In this document: positions 54,211-62,099 of the stretch, piece after piece
Numbering within the stretch: the first letter of the stretch is position 1
Layout of the letters: each line of letters opens with the position of its first letter
Assembly: GCF_034424645.1 (NCBI RefSeq)
Contig: NZ_CP139969.1
Location: 1,674,001-1,738,000, forward strand
Length of the DNA: 64,000 nucleotides
Direction: 5' to 3'
Source of the DNA: Bordetella avium
Lineage (GTDB): Bacteria; Pseudomonadota; Gammaproteobacteria; Burkholderiales; Burkholderiaceae_B
The notes under the pieces: model-generated
What the model saw: only the letters and a program-made list of their open reading frames with translations
The model's database searches: none
What the model was told of the DNA's origin: nothing
Translations under genes and position numbers: made by a program

Positions 54211-56721
54211 ATGTTTATCCCCCATAAGCCCAAACTGCTGCGTCTGGCCTTGAGCGCCGCCTTTTTGTCGTGGGGGGGCGCACAGGCGAGTACCGATCCG
54301 CAGGCGAGCACAGAGCAATACGCTGACCTGCAATTCAACCCCATGATGTTGTGGGGGTCGGCCAGCAAAACGGATTTGACGCGCTTTTCTCGGCGCAATG
54401 TGCTGCAGCCTGGCGTGCATCGCGTTGAGGTGCAGCTCAATGACCAGCGTGCGCTGTCCATGACCGTGAGTTTTCTGCCCGCCAAGCAAGCGGAGGGCAA
54501 GGCCGAGAACGCGCGCGCCTGTTTTTCGCAAGAGCAGCTCGAGACGCTAGGTATCAATATCAAGGTGCTGAGTCCGGCCTTGCAGGCACGACTGTCTGCC
54601 GGAGATTGCGTCGGTGTGACCGAGATATATCCCGACAGTCTGGAGAACTTTGATTACTCGACCAGCCAGTTAGCCATCAGCGTGCCGCAGGCTTATGTGC
54701 TGAGAAAGCGGCTGCGCGATGTTTCCCCGGACCAGTGGCAGACGGGTATCACGGCATTTCGCAGCAATTACAGCTATAGCTATCACCGGGCCGATTACGG
54801 ATCGGGAAGGTTTCAATCGCTGTCGGCTTTGTTCAACAGCGGATTGAATGTGGGTGGCTGGTATTTGCGCAATAGCGCCTTCCTGAACCACAGCGACGGC
54901 AAGACCCTGTTCCGGTCGCAACGCACCTGGCTGCAGACCGATGTGCCCGCCTGGCGTGCCCGCGTGGTGATGGGCGATATCTATGCCGGCTCTGAGTACT
55001 TTAGTACTTATGGCATGCGCGGCGCTTTGCTTTCCACCGATCCGGCGATGCTGCCCTATTCGGAGCGTCTTTACCGGCCTACCGTGCGGGGCGTTGCGTC
55101 CACGCAGGCAACCGTCAAGATCATGCAGGCCAATAGTGTCATCTATCAGGGCCAGGTTGCGCCCGGCCCGTTCGCGATCGACGACTATTCGCCGGTGGGC
55201 TACGGCGGCGATCTGCATGTCACGGTGACCGAGGCCGATGGTTCGGTGCAGCGCTTTAGCGTGCCTTTCGGCAATGCCGTGCGCCTGATTCGTCCCGGTA
55301 CGGTGCAGTACTCGGTGGGTGCCGGGCGCTATAAGGGCGGTTATCGGGGCGGACCGGAGCCCTTGCTTATGCAGGCGACCGGCCGCTGGGGCGTATCAGA
55401 TGGTTTCAATCTCTATGGCGGGGGGCTAGTCGCTGGCCAGAATTACGCCGCTGTCGTGATGGGCGCTGCGTTCAATACGGCTTGGGGGGCTTTCAGCCTC
55501 GACTCGACCTCGGCGAGGACCAGGCCTGTCCAGGGGCGCCAGTACTTCGGCAATAGCTATCGCCTGTCTTATAGCAAGACCCTGGAGCCCACCGGCACGG
55601 TCCTGCGTCTCGCGACCTTGCGCTACTCGTCCGAACGGTTCTGGACGTTGTCCGATGCGCTGTCCAGCGGATCAGGCGAGTGGCGGATGGGCCGGCCCCG
55701 AGGCGAATTCAGTTTGGCGCTTAACCAGCCCTTGGGTCGTTACGGCAGCCTCTATCTCTCGGGTTCGGTGCGCGACTACTGGGGCTCTTCTGCCAGAAGG
55801 ATGCAGTGGACGCTCAACTACGGCACGCAGATCAATGGCGTGGGCCTGTCCTTGGAGGCCAGCACCAACAGCGGCTCCAAGTATGGACAGCAGCGTCAGT
55901 TCATGCTGAATCTTGCCATTCCCTTGTCGCGCTTCAATGGCACGATCCGAACGAGCGTGCAGCAGCAGACGGGCGGCCATCGCGTGGAGCGCGTGGGTTA
56001 TGACGCCGTTCTGGGCGAGGACCGCGCGCTGTCTTATGGCGTCGACGTCTCGCGCAGCGACCGCGAGATGAGCTACGGCATGAACGCTTCCTACGCAGGG
56101 CGCTACGGACGTGTTGGTGGCACCTTGTCTCAGCAGGCGCAGAACACCCAGCTGTCGGTCAACGGCAGCGGCGGCTTGCTGGTGCATAAAGGGGGCATCA
56201 CGCTGGGGCAGACGCTCTCTGAGAGCGTCGGCCTGATCGAGGCGCGCGATGCGGGCGGGGCCAGCATCGGCAATATGGCCAATGCCAGCCTGAATGACGA
56301 CGGCTACGGCCTGGTGTCTTTGTCGCCGTATTCCCTTAACGAAGTGCAGATCTCCCCCGAGAACCTCTCGCTAGACGTGGAGCTGCAATCCACGGTCGAA
56401 GAGGCGATCCCGCGCGCCGGCGCTGTGGTGCCCCTGGTGTTCTCCACCCGCCGTGAGCAGTCTGCCCTGCTAGTGGTGGGCAAGCCCTATCGCTCACGTT
56501 TTCCCTTCGGCACGGCCATTACAGACGCCGAAGGGAAAACGCTGGGCACGGCGGGGCAGGGGGGACGCGCCTTGCTGCGCGGCTTGCCCAGCCAGGGCGT
56601 GCTCAAGGCCGTGTTGAGCGACGGCACGGTATGCCGCACGCCTTATGAACTGGGCGATGACAAAAAAACAGGTCTGGGTGGTTTGCCCTCGATTTCCTTG
56701 CGCTGCGAGAACACAAAATGA
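54211..56721 (+). CDS. fimC: Outer-membrane fimbrial usher
   Basis: 836 residues. It is a FimD/PapC-type usher (named FimC in Bordetella): signal peptide, N-terminal periplasmic domain (YADLQFNPMMLWGSASKTDLTRFSRRN), 24-strand barrel with the plug at about 220-310 (RGALLSTDPAMLPYSERLYRPTVRGVA), and C-terminal domains (TRREQSALLVVGKPYRSRFPFGTAITDAEGKTLG, ending in the CENTK tail). It secretes and assembles fimbriae. ATG 54211 has AAGAGG ten bases upstream; a GTG three codons earlier is too close to it. The stop overlaps fimD (ATGA). Confidence 0.95.
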   Translation: MFIPHKPKLLRLALSAAFLSWGGAQASTDPQASTEQYADLQFNPMMLWGSASKTDLTRFSRRNVLQPGVHRVEVQLNDQRALSMTVSFLPAKQAEGKAENARACFSQEQLETLGINIKVLSPALQARLSAGDCVGVTEIYPDSLENFDYSTSQLAISVPQAYVLRKRLRDVSPDQWQTGITAFRSNYSYSYHRADYGSGRFQSLSALFNSGLNVGGWYLRNSAFLNHSDGKTLFRSQRTWLQTDVPAWRARVVMGDIYAGSEYFSTYGMRGALLSTDPAMLPYSERLYRPTVRGVASTQATVKIMQANSVIYQGQVAPGPFAIDDYSPVGYGGDLHVTVTEADGSVQRFSVPFGNAVRLIRPGTVQYSVGAGRYKGGYRGGPEPLLMQATGRWGVSDGFNLYGGGLVAGQNYAAVVMGAAFNTAWGAFSLDSTSARTRPVQGRQYFGNSYRLSYSKTLEPTGTVLRLATLRYSSERFWTLSDALSSGSGEWRMGRPRGEFSLALNQPLGRYGSLYLSGSVRDYWGSSARRMQWTLNYGTQINGVGLSLEASTNSGSKYGQQRQFMLNLAIPLSRFNGTIRTSVQQQTGGHRVERVGYDAVLGEDRALSYGVDVSRSDREMSYGMNASYAGRYGRVGGTLSQQAQNTQLSVNGSGGLLVHKGGITLGQTLSESVGLIEARDAGGASIGNMANASLNDDGYGLVSLSPYSLNEVQISPENLSLDVELQSTVEEAIPRAGAVVPLVFSTRREQSALLVVGKPYRSRFPFGTAITDAEGKTLGTAGQGGRALLRGLPSQGVLKAVLSDGTVCRTPYELGDDKKTGLGGLPSISLRCENTK

Positions 56722-57842
56722 ATATCTTATTCCTTATAAAACGATGCGGGCGAACCTGGGCATGGTTCTGCCTGAGCCTGCTGATGTTAGGCATGTTGGG
56801 TGCGCGCGGCGCGCATGCCCAGGTGACGAACCCCGATATCCAGGAGTCCCGTTGCACGCCGCTTAGCATCCCGAGTCCGTCCGGAACGCCGATCCGCAGC
56901 ACGCCGGGCTCGAAAGTCGGGGAGCTGTTCAGTCATGTCACGGTCGGCACCGTCTACGTCAATTGTTATATCCAGGTAGCGGAGCCCTCGTCCCTCTATG
57001 ATGAGTTCCAGTCCGGTCTTAACGACGTTACGCTGGTGCTTCGGCCCGGGGCGGGTTTCACCATGGACCCCGCGACATCGACCTTGATCATTCCGCAACT
57101 GGAGAACTACGGATTCGGCCTGCACATCGCGGATTCGAAAGGGGGCGCTTTGCCTATCGACTCCGAGGGCAAGGGCGGATGGGTGCTCGGAACGGTTGAG
57201 TATCTTACGGATGTTAATCCCATCCCTATGGCTGTAGAGGCAGGCAAGATTGCCATCAGTTATCAACCTATTCAAACACGACCGGCTGTGCGTGTGGGCA
57301 CGGGGCGGATAGGCAATTACAACGACTTGATGGTTGTGCAGTTGGTGCTCAACTACGGCGAGCCCGGTGCCGTTGTGCTGGCCGAAACTCCCGTTTCATT
57401 TGATTTGACCGCGAGCCTGCGCTTTCGCGTAGAAGGTTGCTCGTACAACAACATCGTTAAGCGTCTGGCGAATGCGCGCCGTGCGGATTTCACTGGCATC
57501 GGCACGGTATTGGCGGACTCGCCATTTGACCTGGCGCTCGAGTGTTATGGAGACGGCCCGGTCAATCTATCCATCAAGCCGGGCTTTCCTTACGACTCCG
57601 TGCCCGGTGTCGGGCTTGGCGACGCGGCAGATACGCGCGGCGTCGGCATCCAGCTGATGGATGGCTCAAGCGGCGAGCACCCCTGGGATTTCTCTCAACG
57701 CCGAGATCTGAAAAGCCAGCTGGTCGCTGACAGCTACAGCCATATCTCCGTGCCATTGCGCGCCCGCTACTACCAAACCAAACGGGACGTCACGACCGGT
57801 CCGATTGAAGTCATTTACACCGTCACTCTGAACTATGACTAA
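56718..57842 (+). CDS. fimD: Fimbrial tip adhesin/minor subunit FimD
   Basis: 374 residues. The signal peptide ends at AHA-QVTN. An N-terminal adhesin-like domain (about 36-210, with Cys pairs in ESRCTPL and VNCYIQ) is followed by a pilin-like C-terminal domain (Cys in VEGCSYNN and ALECYGDGP, ending VIYTVTLNYD with the penultimate-Tyr-type tail). Its position between usher and fhaC matches B. pertussis fimD, whose product binds sulfated sugars and the VLA-5 receptor. It overlaps the usher by four bases and fhaC by eight. Confidence 0.9.
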   Translation: MNILFLIKRCGRTWAWFCLSLLMLGMLGARGAHAQVTNPDIQESRCTPLSIPSPSGTPIRSTPGSKVGELFSHVTVGTVYVNCYIQVAEPSSLYDEFQSGLNDVTLVLRPGAGFTMDPATSTLIIPQLENYGFGLHIADSKGGALPIDSEGKGGWVLGTVEYLTDVNPIPMAVEAGKIAISYQPIQTRPAVRVGTGRIGNYNDLMVVQLVLNYGEPGAVVLAETPVSFDLTASLRFRVEGCSYNNIVKRLANARRADFTGIGTVLADSPFDLALECYGDGPVNLSIKPGFPYDSVPGVGLGDAADTRGVGIQLMDGSSGEHPWDFSQRRDLKSQLVADSYSHISVPLRARYYQTKRDVTTGPIEVIYTVTLNYD

Positions 57843-59613
57843 GCCCTTCTACGCGATGTCCCGGCGTGCGCTGCAGTGCGCCTTCCTATGTCTTCTACCC
57901 TGGCTGGCCTATGCTCAGCCGCGCGCTGCGTCTGCGGTCGTGCCGCCACCCGAATTGTCTGGCCAGCAGCCGCTCACGCCGGGCCAGCGCGACCTCAATA
58001 TTCAGCAAAATCGCATGGAGCGCGAGCTTCAGCAGCAGCGCATCGACCGCGCCTTGAATCAGCAACCCGGCACAGATCTCAGGCTGCCAGCCCCGCCGCA
58101 AGCACCGCATTTGAAAGAGGAAGGCCATACCGTGTCCTTGAGCGGCGTTGACCTGGACTTTGGCCCGGTGGCGCCGCTGTTCGATGTCGACACCCTGGTG
58201 AAATCTTATTTGAACCGACCCCTGAACAACCGTGGTGTGTTCGAGGTGGTGCGTAGCCTGAGCGCGAAACTCTATGAGCAGGGCTATGTGACATCGAATA
58301 TCGCCCTGGATAACCCCGCCGTGGTCGACGGTCGTCTAAAGCTGCGTGTCAATTGGGGCAGGATCAAAGGTTGGCGCATCAACGGCAAACCCCTCGAAGG
58401 TTGGCGTGAAAGCGCGATGGTGGGCTGGGCCATGCCGAATTGGCGCAATGCCATCCTGAATATCCGCGATATGGATCAGGCCATCGAAAATTTGAACAAT
58501 GGGTTCAAACAGGTGACAGTGACCGTGGCGCCAGCCGAGGACTACGGTTATTCGTATCTGGACCTTACTGTGGTGCGTAACGATTGGCTGCGTTTTTCCT
58601 TGGGGCGCGATAATTCAGGGCAGGACTCGTCTGGTCTCGGTCGCGATAAATACAATCTTTCTGTCTCGGCGGGAGATTTGCTGGGAATTAACGATACGCT
58701 CACGATGTTGACTAGCCAGCGGCATTATTCCGATGCGGCCAATTATGGTGAGAAATCCTATGACATGGCCTGGCGTGTGCCTCTCGGATATACCCGGTTC
58801 GATGTGCAAGCGGGTTTTAGCAACTATAAAAGCCTGCTCAAAGGGCCGGGGTATTCCTATCCCTCGACAGGCAATTCGCGCAAACTCAGCGTACGTTTGA
58901 CTCGAACGCTCTACCGCGACGCGACTTCCCAGTTCAGCGTGTATGGTGTTTTGAAAACCCAGCAAAACAAGAACTATCTCGCGAATACCCTGTTGGCGGT
59001 CAATAGCAAGCACTATAGCGATGGCACGCTGGGCATTCAGTGGAGCAAGCAGCAGGGCCGGTACGCGCTGTTTGCAGACCTGTCCTGGAATCGTGGTCTG
59101 GGCATCAACAACGGGCAGTACGCGGCATTCAATCAGTACGAGGCCATCGGCAATGTGTCGCGTGTGAATGGCACGGCCTCATGGCAGGCCAATTTCGCGC
59201 CCGCCGACCGCATTATCAGCGTGCAGTCGCAGTTCGGTTTCCAGCAGTCGCGCCAGATGCTGTTGAATAGCTATCAACTGACGCTGGGAGATGAATACAC
59301 GGTGCGAGGCTTCAACCGTTCTACATTGCAAAGCGGCGACAAGGGGATGTATCTCACCAATACGGTCAGCATGCCCTTTACCCAGCCGTGGTGGGGAGGG
59401 GTGCGCTTGGCGCCGTTCCTGGGGCTGGATGGCGGCCTGCTCAAGCAAAACAGCCCTGGCGCACGGTCGGTACGTATGGCGAGCTGGGCTACCGGTCTGC
59501 GGATCAACACCTCTCATTGGAGTATGTCGGCCACTTATTCCAAGGCCTTGGTGACGCAGGCGGGGCTATCTAAAAAGCCTGTGTGGTACATCAATACCTC
59601 AATTTTCTTTTGA
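57835..59613 (+). CDS. fhaC: FhaC, TpsB outer-membrane transporter for FhaB
   Basis: 592 residues, close to B. pertussis FhaC (584). After a signal peptide (LPWLAYA-QPR), an N-terminal plug helix region (NRMERELQQQRIDRALNQQ) precedes two POTRA domains (about 100-240; VSLSGVDLDFGPV, LNIRDMDQAIENLNNG) and a 16-strand barrel. The L6 motif is TVRGFNRSTLQSGDKG (VRGF), with the final Phe of a barrel protein at the C-terminus (YINTSIFF). It exports FHA across the outer membrane. ATG 57835 overlaps fimD; ATG 57856 is an alternative. Confidence 0.95.
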   Translation: MTKPFYAMSRRALQCAFLCLLPWLAYAQPRAASAVVPPPELSGQQPLTPGQRDLNIQQNRMERELQQQRIDRALNQQPGTDLRLPAPPQAPHLKEEGHTVSLSGVDLDFGPVAPLFDVDTLVKSYLNRPLNNRGVFEVVRSLSAKLYEQGYVTSNIALDNPAVVDGRLKLRVNWGRIKGWRINGKPLEGWRESAMVGWAMPNWRNAILNIRDMDQAIENLNNGFKQVTVTVAPAEDYGYSYLDLTVVRNDWLRFSLGRDNSGQDSSGLGRDKYNLSVSAGDLLGINDTLTMLTSQRHYSDAANYGEKSYDMAWRVPLGYTRFDVQAGFSNYKSLLKGPGYSYPSTGNSRKLSVRLTRTLYRDATSQFSVYGVLKTQQNKNYLANTLLAVNSKHYSDGTLGIQWSKQQGRYALFADLSWNRGLGINNGQYAAFNQYEAIGNVSRVNGTASWQANFAPADRIISVQSQFGFQQSRQMLLNSYQLTLGDEYTVRGFNRSTLQSGDKGMYLTNTVSMPFTQPWWGGVRLAPFLGLDGGLLKQNSPGARSVRMASWATGLRINTSHWSMSATYSKALVTQAGLSKKPVWYINTSIFF

Positions 59614-59678
59614 TCGGGCATGCTTCGCCATGACATCCTAGCCGGGACGGTCTTGATTGACGAAGCCTGTTCCAGGCT

Positions 59679-59752
59679 GGGCTGGAGGCCAGCCCGGGCA
59701 GACCCTACCCGAATTGCTTGTGTAGCCAGGAAAGGGATGCGTTAACATCCCT
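59679..59752. other. Two perfect short stem-loops between fhaC and glnH
   Basis: GGGCTGG-AGG-CCAGCCC (59679-59695) and AGGGATG-CGTTAA-CATCCCT (59733-59752). Neither has a real T-run. They may end the fim-fhaC transcript or lie in the glnH leader. The remaining 156 bases show no gene. Confidence 0.4.
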
Positions 59753-59843
59753 TCAAGCCAACCCGTGCGCCAGGCGGGCCGGCGCAACAATGCGGCTCGC
59801 CGGAGAGTCCGGATGCCGCCTATGGAACCATAGGGAGAAATCC

Positions 59844-60590
59844 ATGATCAAGACGAAAGTCGCTGCGGTGCTGATAGGCTTTTCCACTGCGATGTCGGGT
59901 TCGATGGCAGTAGCCCAGGATAAAGAGCTGATCGTTGCGACCGATACGGCGTTTGTGCCGTTCGAGTTCAAGCAAGGCAATACCTATACGGGTTTTGATA
60001 TTGACCTGTGGTCCGCCATCGCCAAGGAACTCAAGCTGAAGTACAAGCTGCAACCCATGGATTTCAACGGCATTATTCCGGGCTTGCAGACCAAGAACAT
60101 CGATGCGGCCCTGGCTGGCATCACCATTCGCGATGATCGCAAAAAGGTGATCGACTTCTCCGATCCCTACTATGAAAGCGGGCTGGCTATTCTGGTCGCA
60201 GACAACAATAACAGCATCAAGAACGCCAAGGACCTCTCCGGAAAGACGGTTGCCGTCAAGACGGGCACCGCCACGGTGGATTACCTCAAGAGCCAGGTGC
60301 CCGATGCCAAGCTCAAACTTTTTCCCAATATCGACAACGCCTATCTGGAGCTGGCGACGGGTCGCGTGGATGCTGCCGTGCATGACACGCCTAACGTCCA
60401 GTATTACGCCAATACCGCCGGCAAGGGCCGCGTGAAGGTCGTGGGCACGGTCAAGAGCGGCGATTATTACGGGATCGCCTTCCCCAAAGGAAGCCCGATG
60501 GTTGCCGAGGTGAACAAGGCCTTGGCTACCCTAAAGGCTAACGGCGAATACGAGAAGATTTACGCCAAGTGGTTTGGCAAGCAGCCCTAA
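59844..60590 (+). CDS. glnH: Glutamine/polar amino-acid ABC transporter, periplasmic binding protein
   Basis: 248 residues, as E. coli GlnH. The signal peptide ends near AVA-QDKE. Family-3 motifs are [30 protein letters not shown] (signature), [24 protein letters not shown] and [15 protein letters not shown], with Asp and Arg ligand contacts. GGGAG precedes ATG 59844. A hairpin between this gene and glnP probably keeps binding-protein message in excess. Confidence 0.93.
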   Translation: MIKTKVAAVLIGFSTAMSGSMAVAQDKELIVATDTAFVPFEFKQGNTYTGFDIDLWSAIAKELKLKYKLQPMDFNGIIPGLQTKNIDAALAGITIRDDRKKVIDFSDPYYESGLAILVADNNNSIKNAKDLSGKTVAVKTGTATVDYLKSQVPDAKLKLFPNIDNAYLELATGRVDAAVHDTPNVQYYANTAGKGRVKVVGTVKSGDYYGIAFPKGSPMVAEVNKALATLKANGEYEKIYAKWFGKQP

Positions 60591-60615
60591 GATGGCTAAG
60601 GTGTAAAGGACAGGG

Positions 60616-60654
60616 TGGCCGCAGCGCGGGTTGACTCGCGGGCGGCCATCTTTT
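60616..60654 (+). terminator. Terminator-like hairpin between glnH and glnP
   Basis: TGGCCGC (60616-60622) pairs with GCGGCCA (60642-60648), with an inner CGCG/CGCG pairing, followed by TCTTTT. It is a likely partial terminator within the operon. Confidence 0.6.
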
Positions 60655-60670
60655 GCCTGAAGGGGGAAGC

Positions 60671-61330
60671 GTGAATTTTGATGTAGCCGTAATCTGGGAT
60701 GCCTTGCCCAATTTGCTTGAGGGCACAATCATGACCGTCAAGATCACCTTCTGGGGCTTGGTCGGCGGTTTTATTCTGGGAGCGCTGGCCGGTGTGGCCC
60801 GTGCTTACGGGCCTCGGGCGGTCGCGATCATTGCGCAGATTTATGTCGCGATTATTCGCGGCACGCCGATAGTCGTGCAGGTCATGTTTATCTATTTTGC
60901 CCTGCCCCTCATGATCCCGGGGATGCGGGTCGAGGCGGAGTCGGCCGCCATCGTGACGCTGATGATCAATTCGGGCGCCTACATCGCTGAAATCGTGCGC
61001 GGTTCTTTGCTGTCGGTGGCCCGAGGGCTGAAAGAAGCTGGCCAGGCCATGGGCTTGCCGTTTTGGAAGATTCTCTGTCATATCATCGGGCCGGTCGCCT
61101 TCCGGCGCATGATTCCTTCGCTGGGCAATCAGTGCATCATCAGCTTGAAGGATTCTTCGCTGTTTATCGTGATTGGTGTCGCAGAGCTCACACGTCAGGG
61201 CCAGGAAATCATGGCGAGCAATTTCCGTGCCGTTGAAATCTGGTCGGCGGTGGCGATTGTTTATTTGATTCTTACGGGTTTGATGGCGTTGGGCCTGCGT
61301 CTGCTGGAAAAGAGGATGCGCATACTATGA
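60671..61330 (+). CDS. glnP: Glutamine ABC transporter permease
   Basis: 219 residues, as E. coli GlnP, with five membrane helices. Conserved stretches are IRGTPIVVQVMFIYFALP, INSGAYIAEIVRGSLLSV (EAA region), LGNQCIISLKDSSLFIVIGVAELTRQGQEI and FRAVEIWSAVAIVYL. It starts at GTG 60671 after AGGGGG. It forms the channel with GlnQ and overlaps glnQ by four bases. Confidence 0.95.
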   Translation: MNFDVAVIWDALPNLLEGTIMTVKITFWGLVGGFILGALAGVARAYGPRAVAIIAQIYVAIIRGTPIVVQVMFIYFALPLMIPGMRVEAESAAIVTLMINSGAYIAEIVRGSLLSVARGLKEAGQAMGLPFWKILCHIIGPVAFRRMIPSLGNQCIISLKDSSLFIVIGVAELTRQGQEIMASNFRAVEIWSAVAIVYLILTGLMALGLRLLEKRMRIL

Positions 61331-62055
61331 GCATGGTTGAATTCAAAGACGTCATCAAGCGCTTTGGTGATGCGACGGTGCTCAATGGCATCACGGTCAA
61401 TATCGATGCGGGTGAGGTCGTCGTGGTGGTCGGGCCTTCCGGTTCCGGCAAATCCACCTTTCTACGTTGCATCAATGTGCTGGAAACCATCGATGGCGGG
61501 GATCTGCGCGTGGATGGTTTTAGCGTGCGGGGCTCTGAGGAAGATGTGCGCACCATCCGGCGCGAGGCGGGCATGGTGTTCCAGCAGTTCAATCTGTTTC
61601 CGCAGATGACGGCCTTGGAGAACGTCATGTTCGGTCCAGTGCATACGCGCGGTCTCAGCCGTGAGGCAGCGCGCCAGATGGCGCGTGAACTGCTGGGCAA
61701 AGTGGGCTTGTCTGAGCGGATGAATCACTATCCTTCCGAGCTTTCCGGTGGCCAGCAACAGCGCGTGGCGATTGCCCGCGCCTTGGCGATCAAACCCAAG
61801 CTGATGCTGTTTGATGAACCGACCTCGGCACTTGACCCGGAATTGCGTCATGAGGTGTTGAAGGTGATGCGCGATCTGGCCGAAGAAGGGATGACGATGG
61901 TGGTGGTGACCCACGAAATGGAGTTCGCGCGCAAGGTGGGCAGCCGTTTGCTGTTTATCGATGGCGGCAAGCTGGCCCATGATGGTCCGCCCGAGGCGCT
62001 TTTGAATGATCCGCCCAGCCAGCGACTGAAAGATTTTCTACAGCACGTGGCCTGA
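61327..62055 (+). CDS. glnQ: Glutamine ABC transporter ATP-binding protein
   Basis: 242 residues. Walker [14 protein letters not shown] (about 37-45), signature [16 protein letters not shown] (about 134), Walker [20 protein letters not shown] and H-loop [13 protein letters not shown] all match HisP/GlnQ. ATG 61327 overlaps glnP. It is the last gene of glnHPQ and is convergent with spoT 44 bases on. Confidence 0.95.
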   Translation: MSMVEFKDVIKRFGDATVLNGITVNIDAGEVVVVVGPSGSGKSTFLRCINVLETIDGGDLRVDGFSVRGSEEDVRTIRREAGMVFQQFNLFPQMTALENVMFGPVHTRGLSREAARQMARELLGKVGLSERMNHYPSELSGGQQQRVAIARALAIKPKLMLFDEPTSALDPELRHEVLKVMRDLAEEGMTMVVVTHEMEFARKVGSRLLFIDGGKLAHDGPPEALLNDPPSQRLKDFLQHVA

Positions 62056-62099
62056 TAAGGCCGGGGCGCCCGTCGCAGGGCAGGGTGTTTGGCGGAGCC

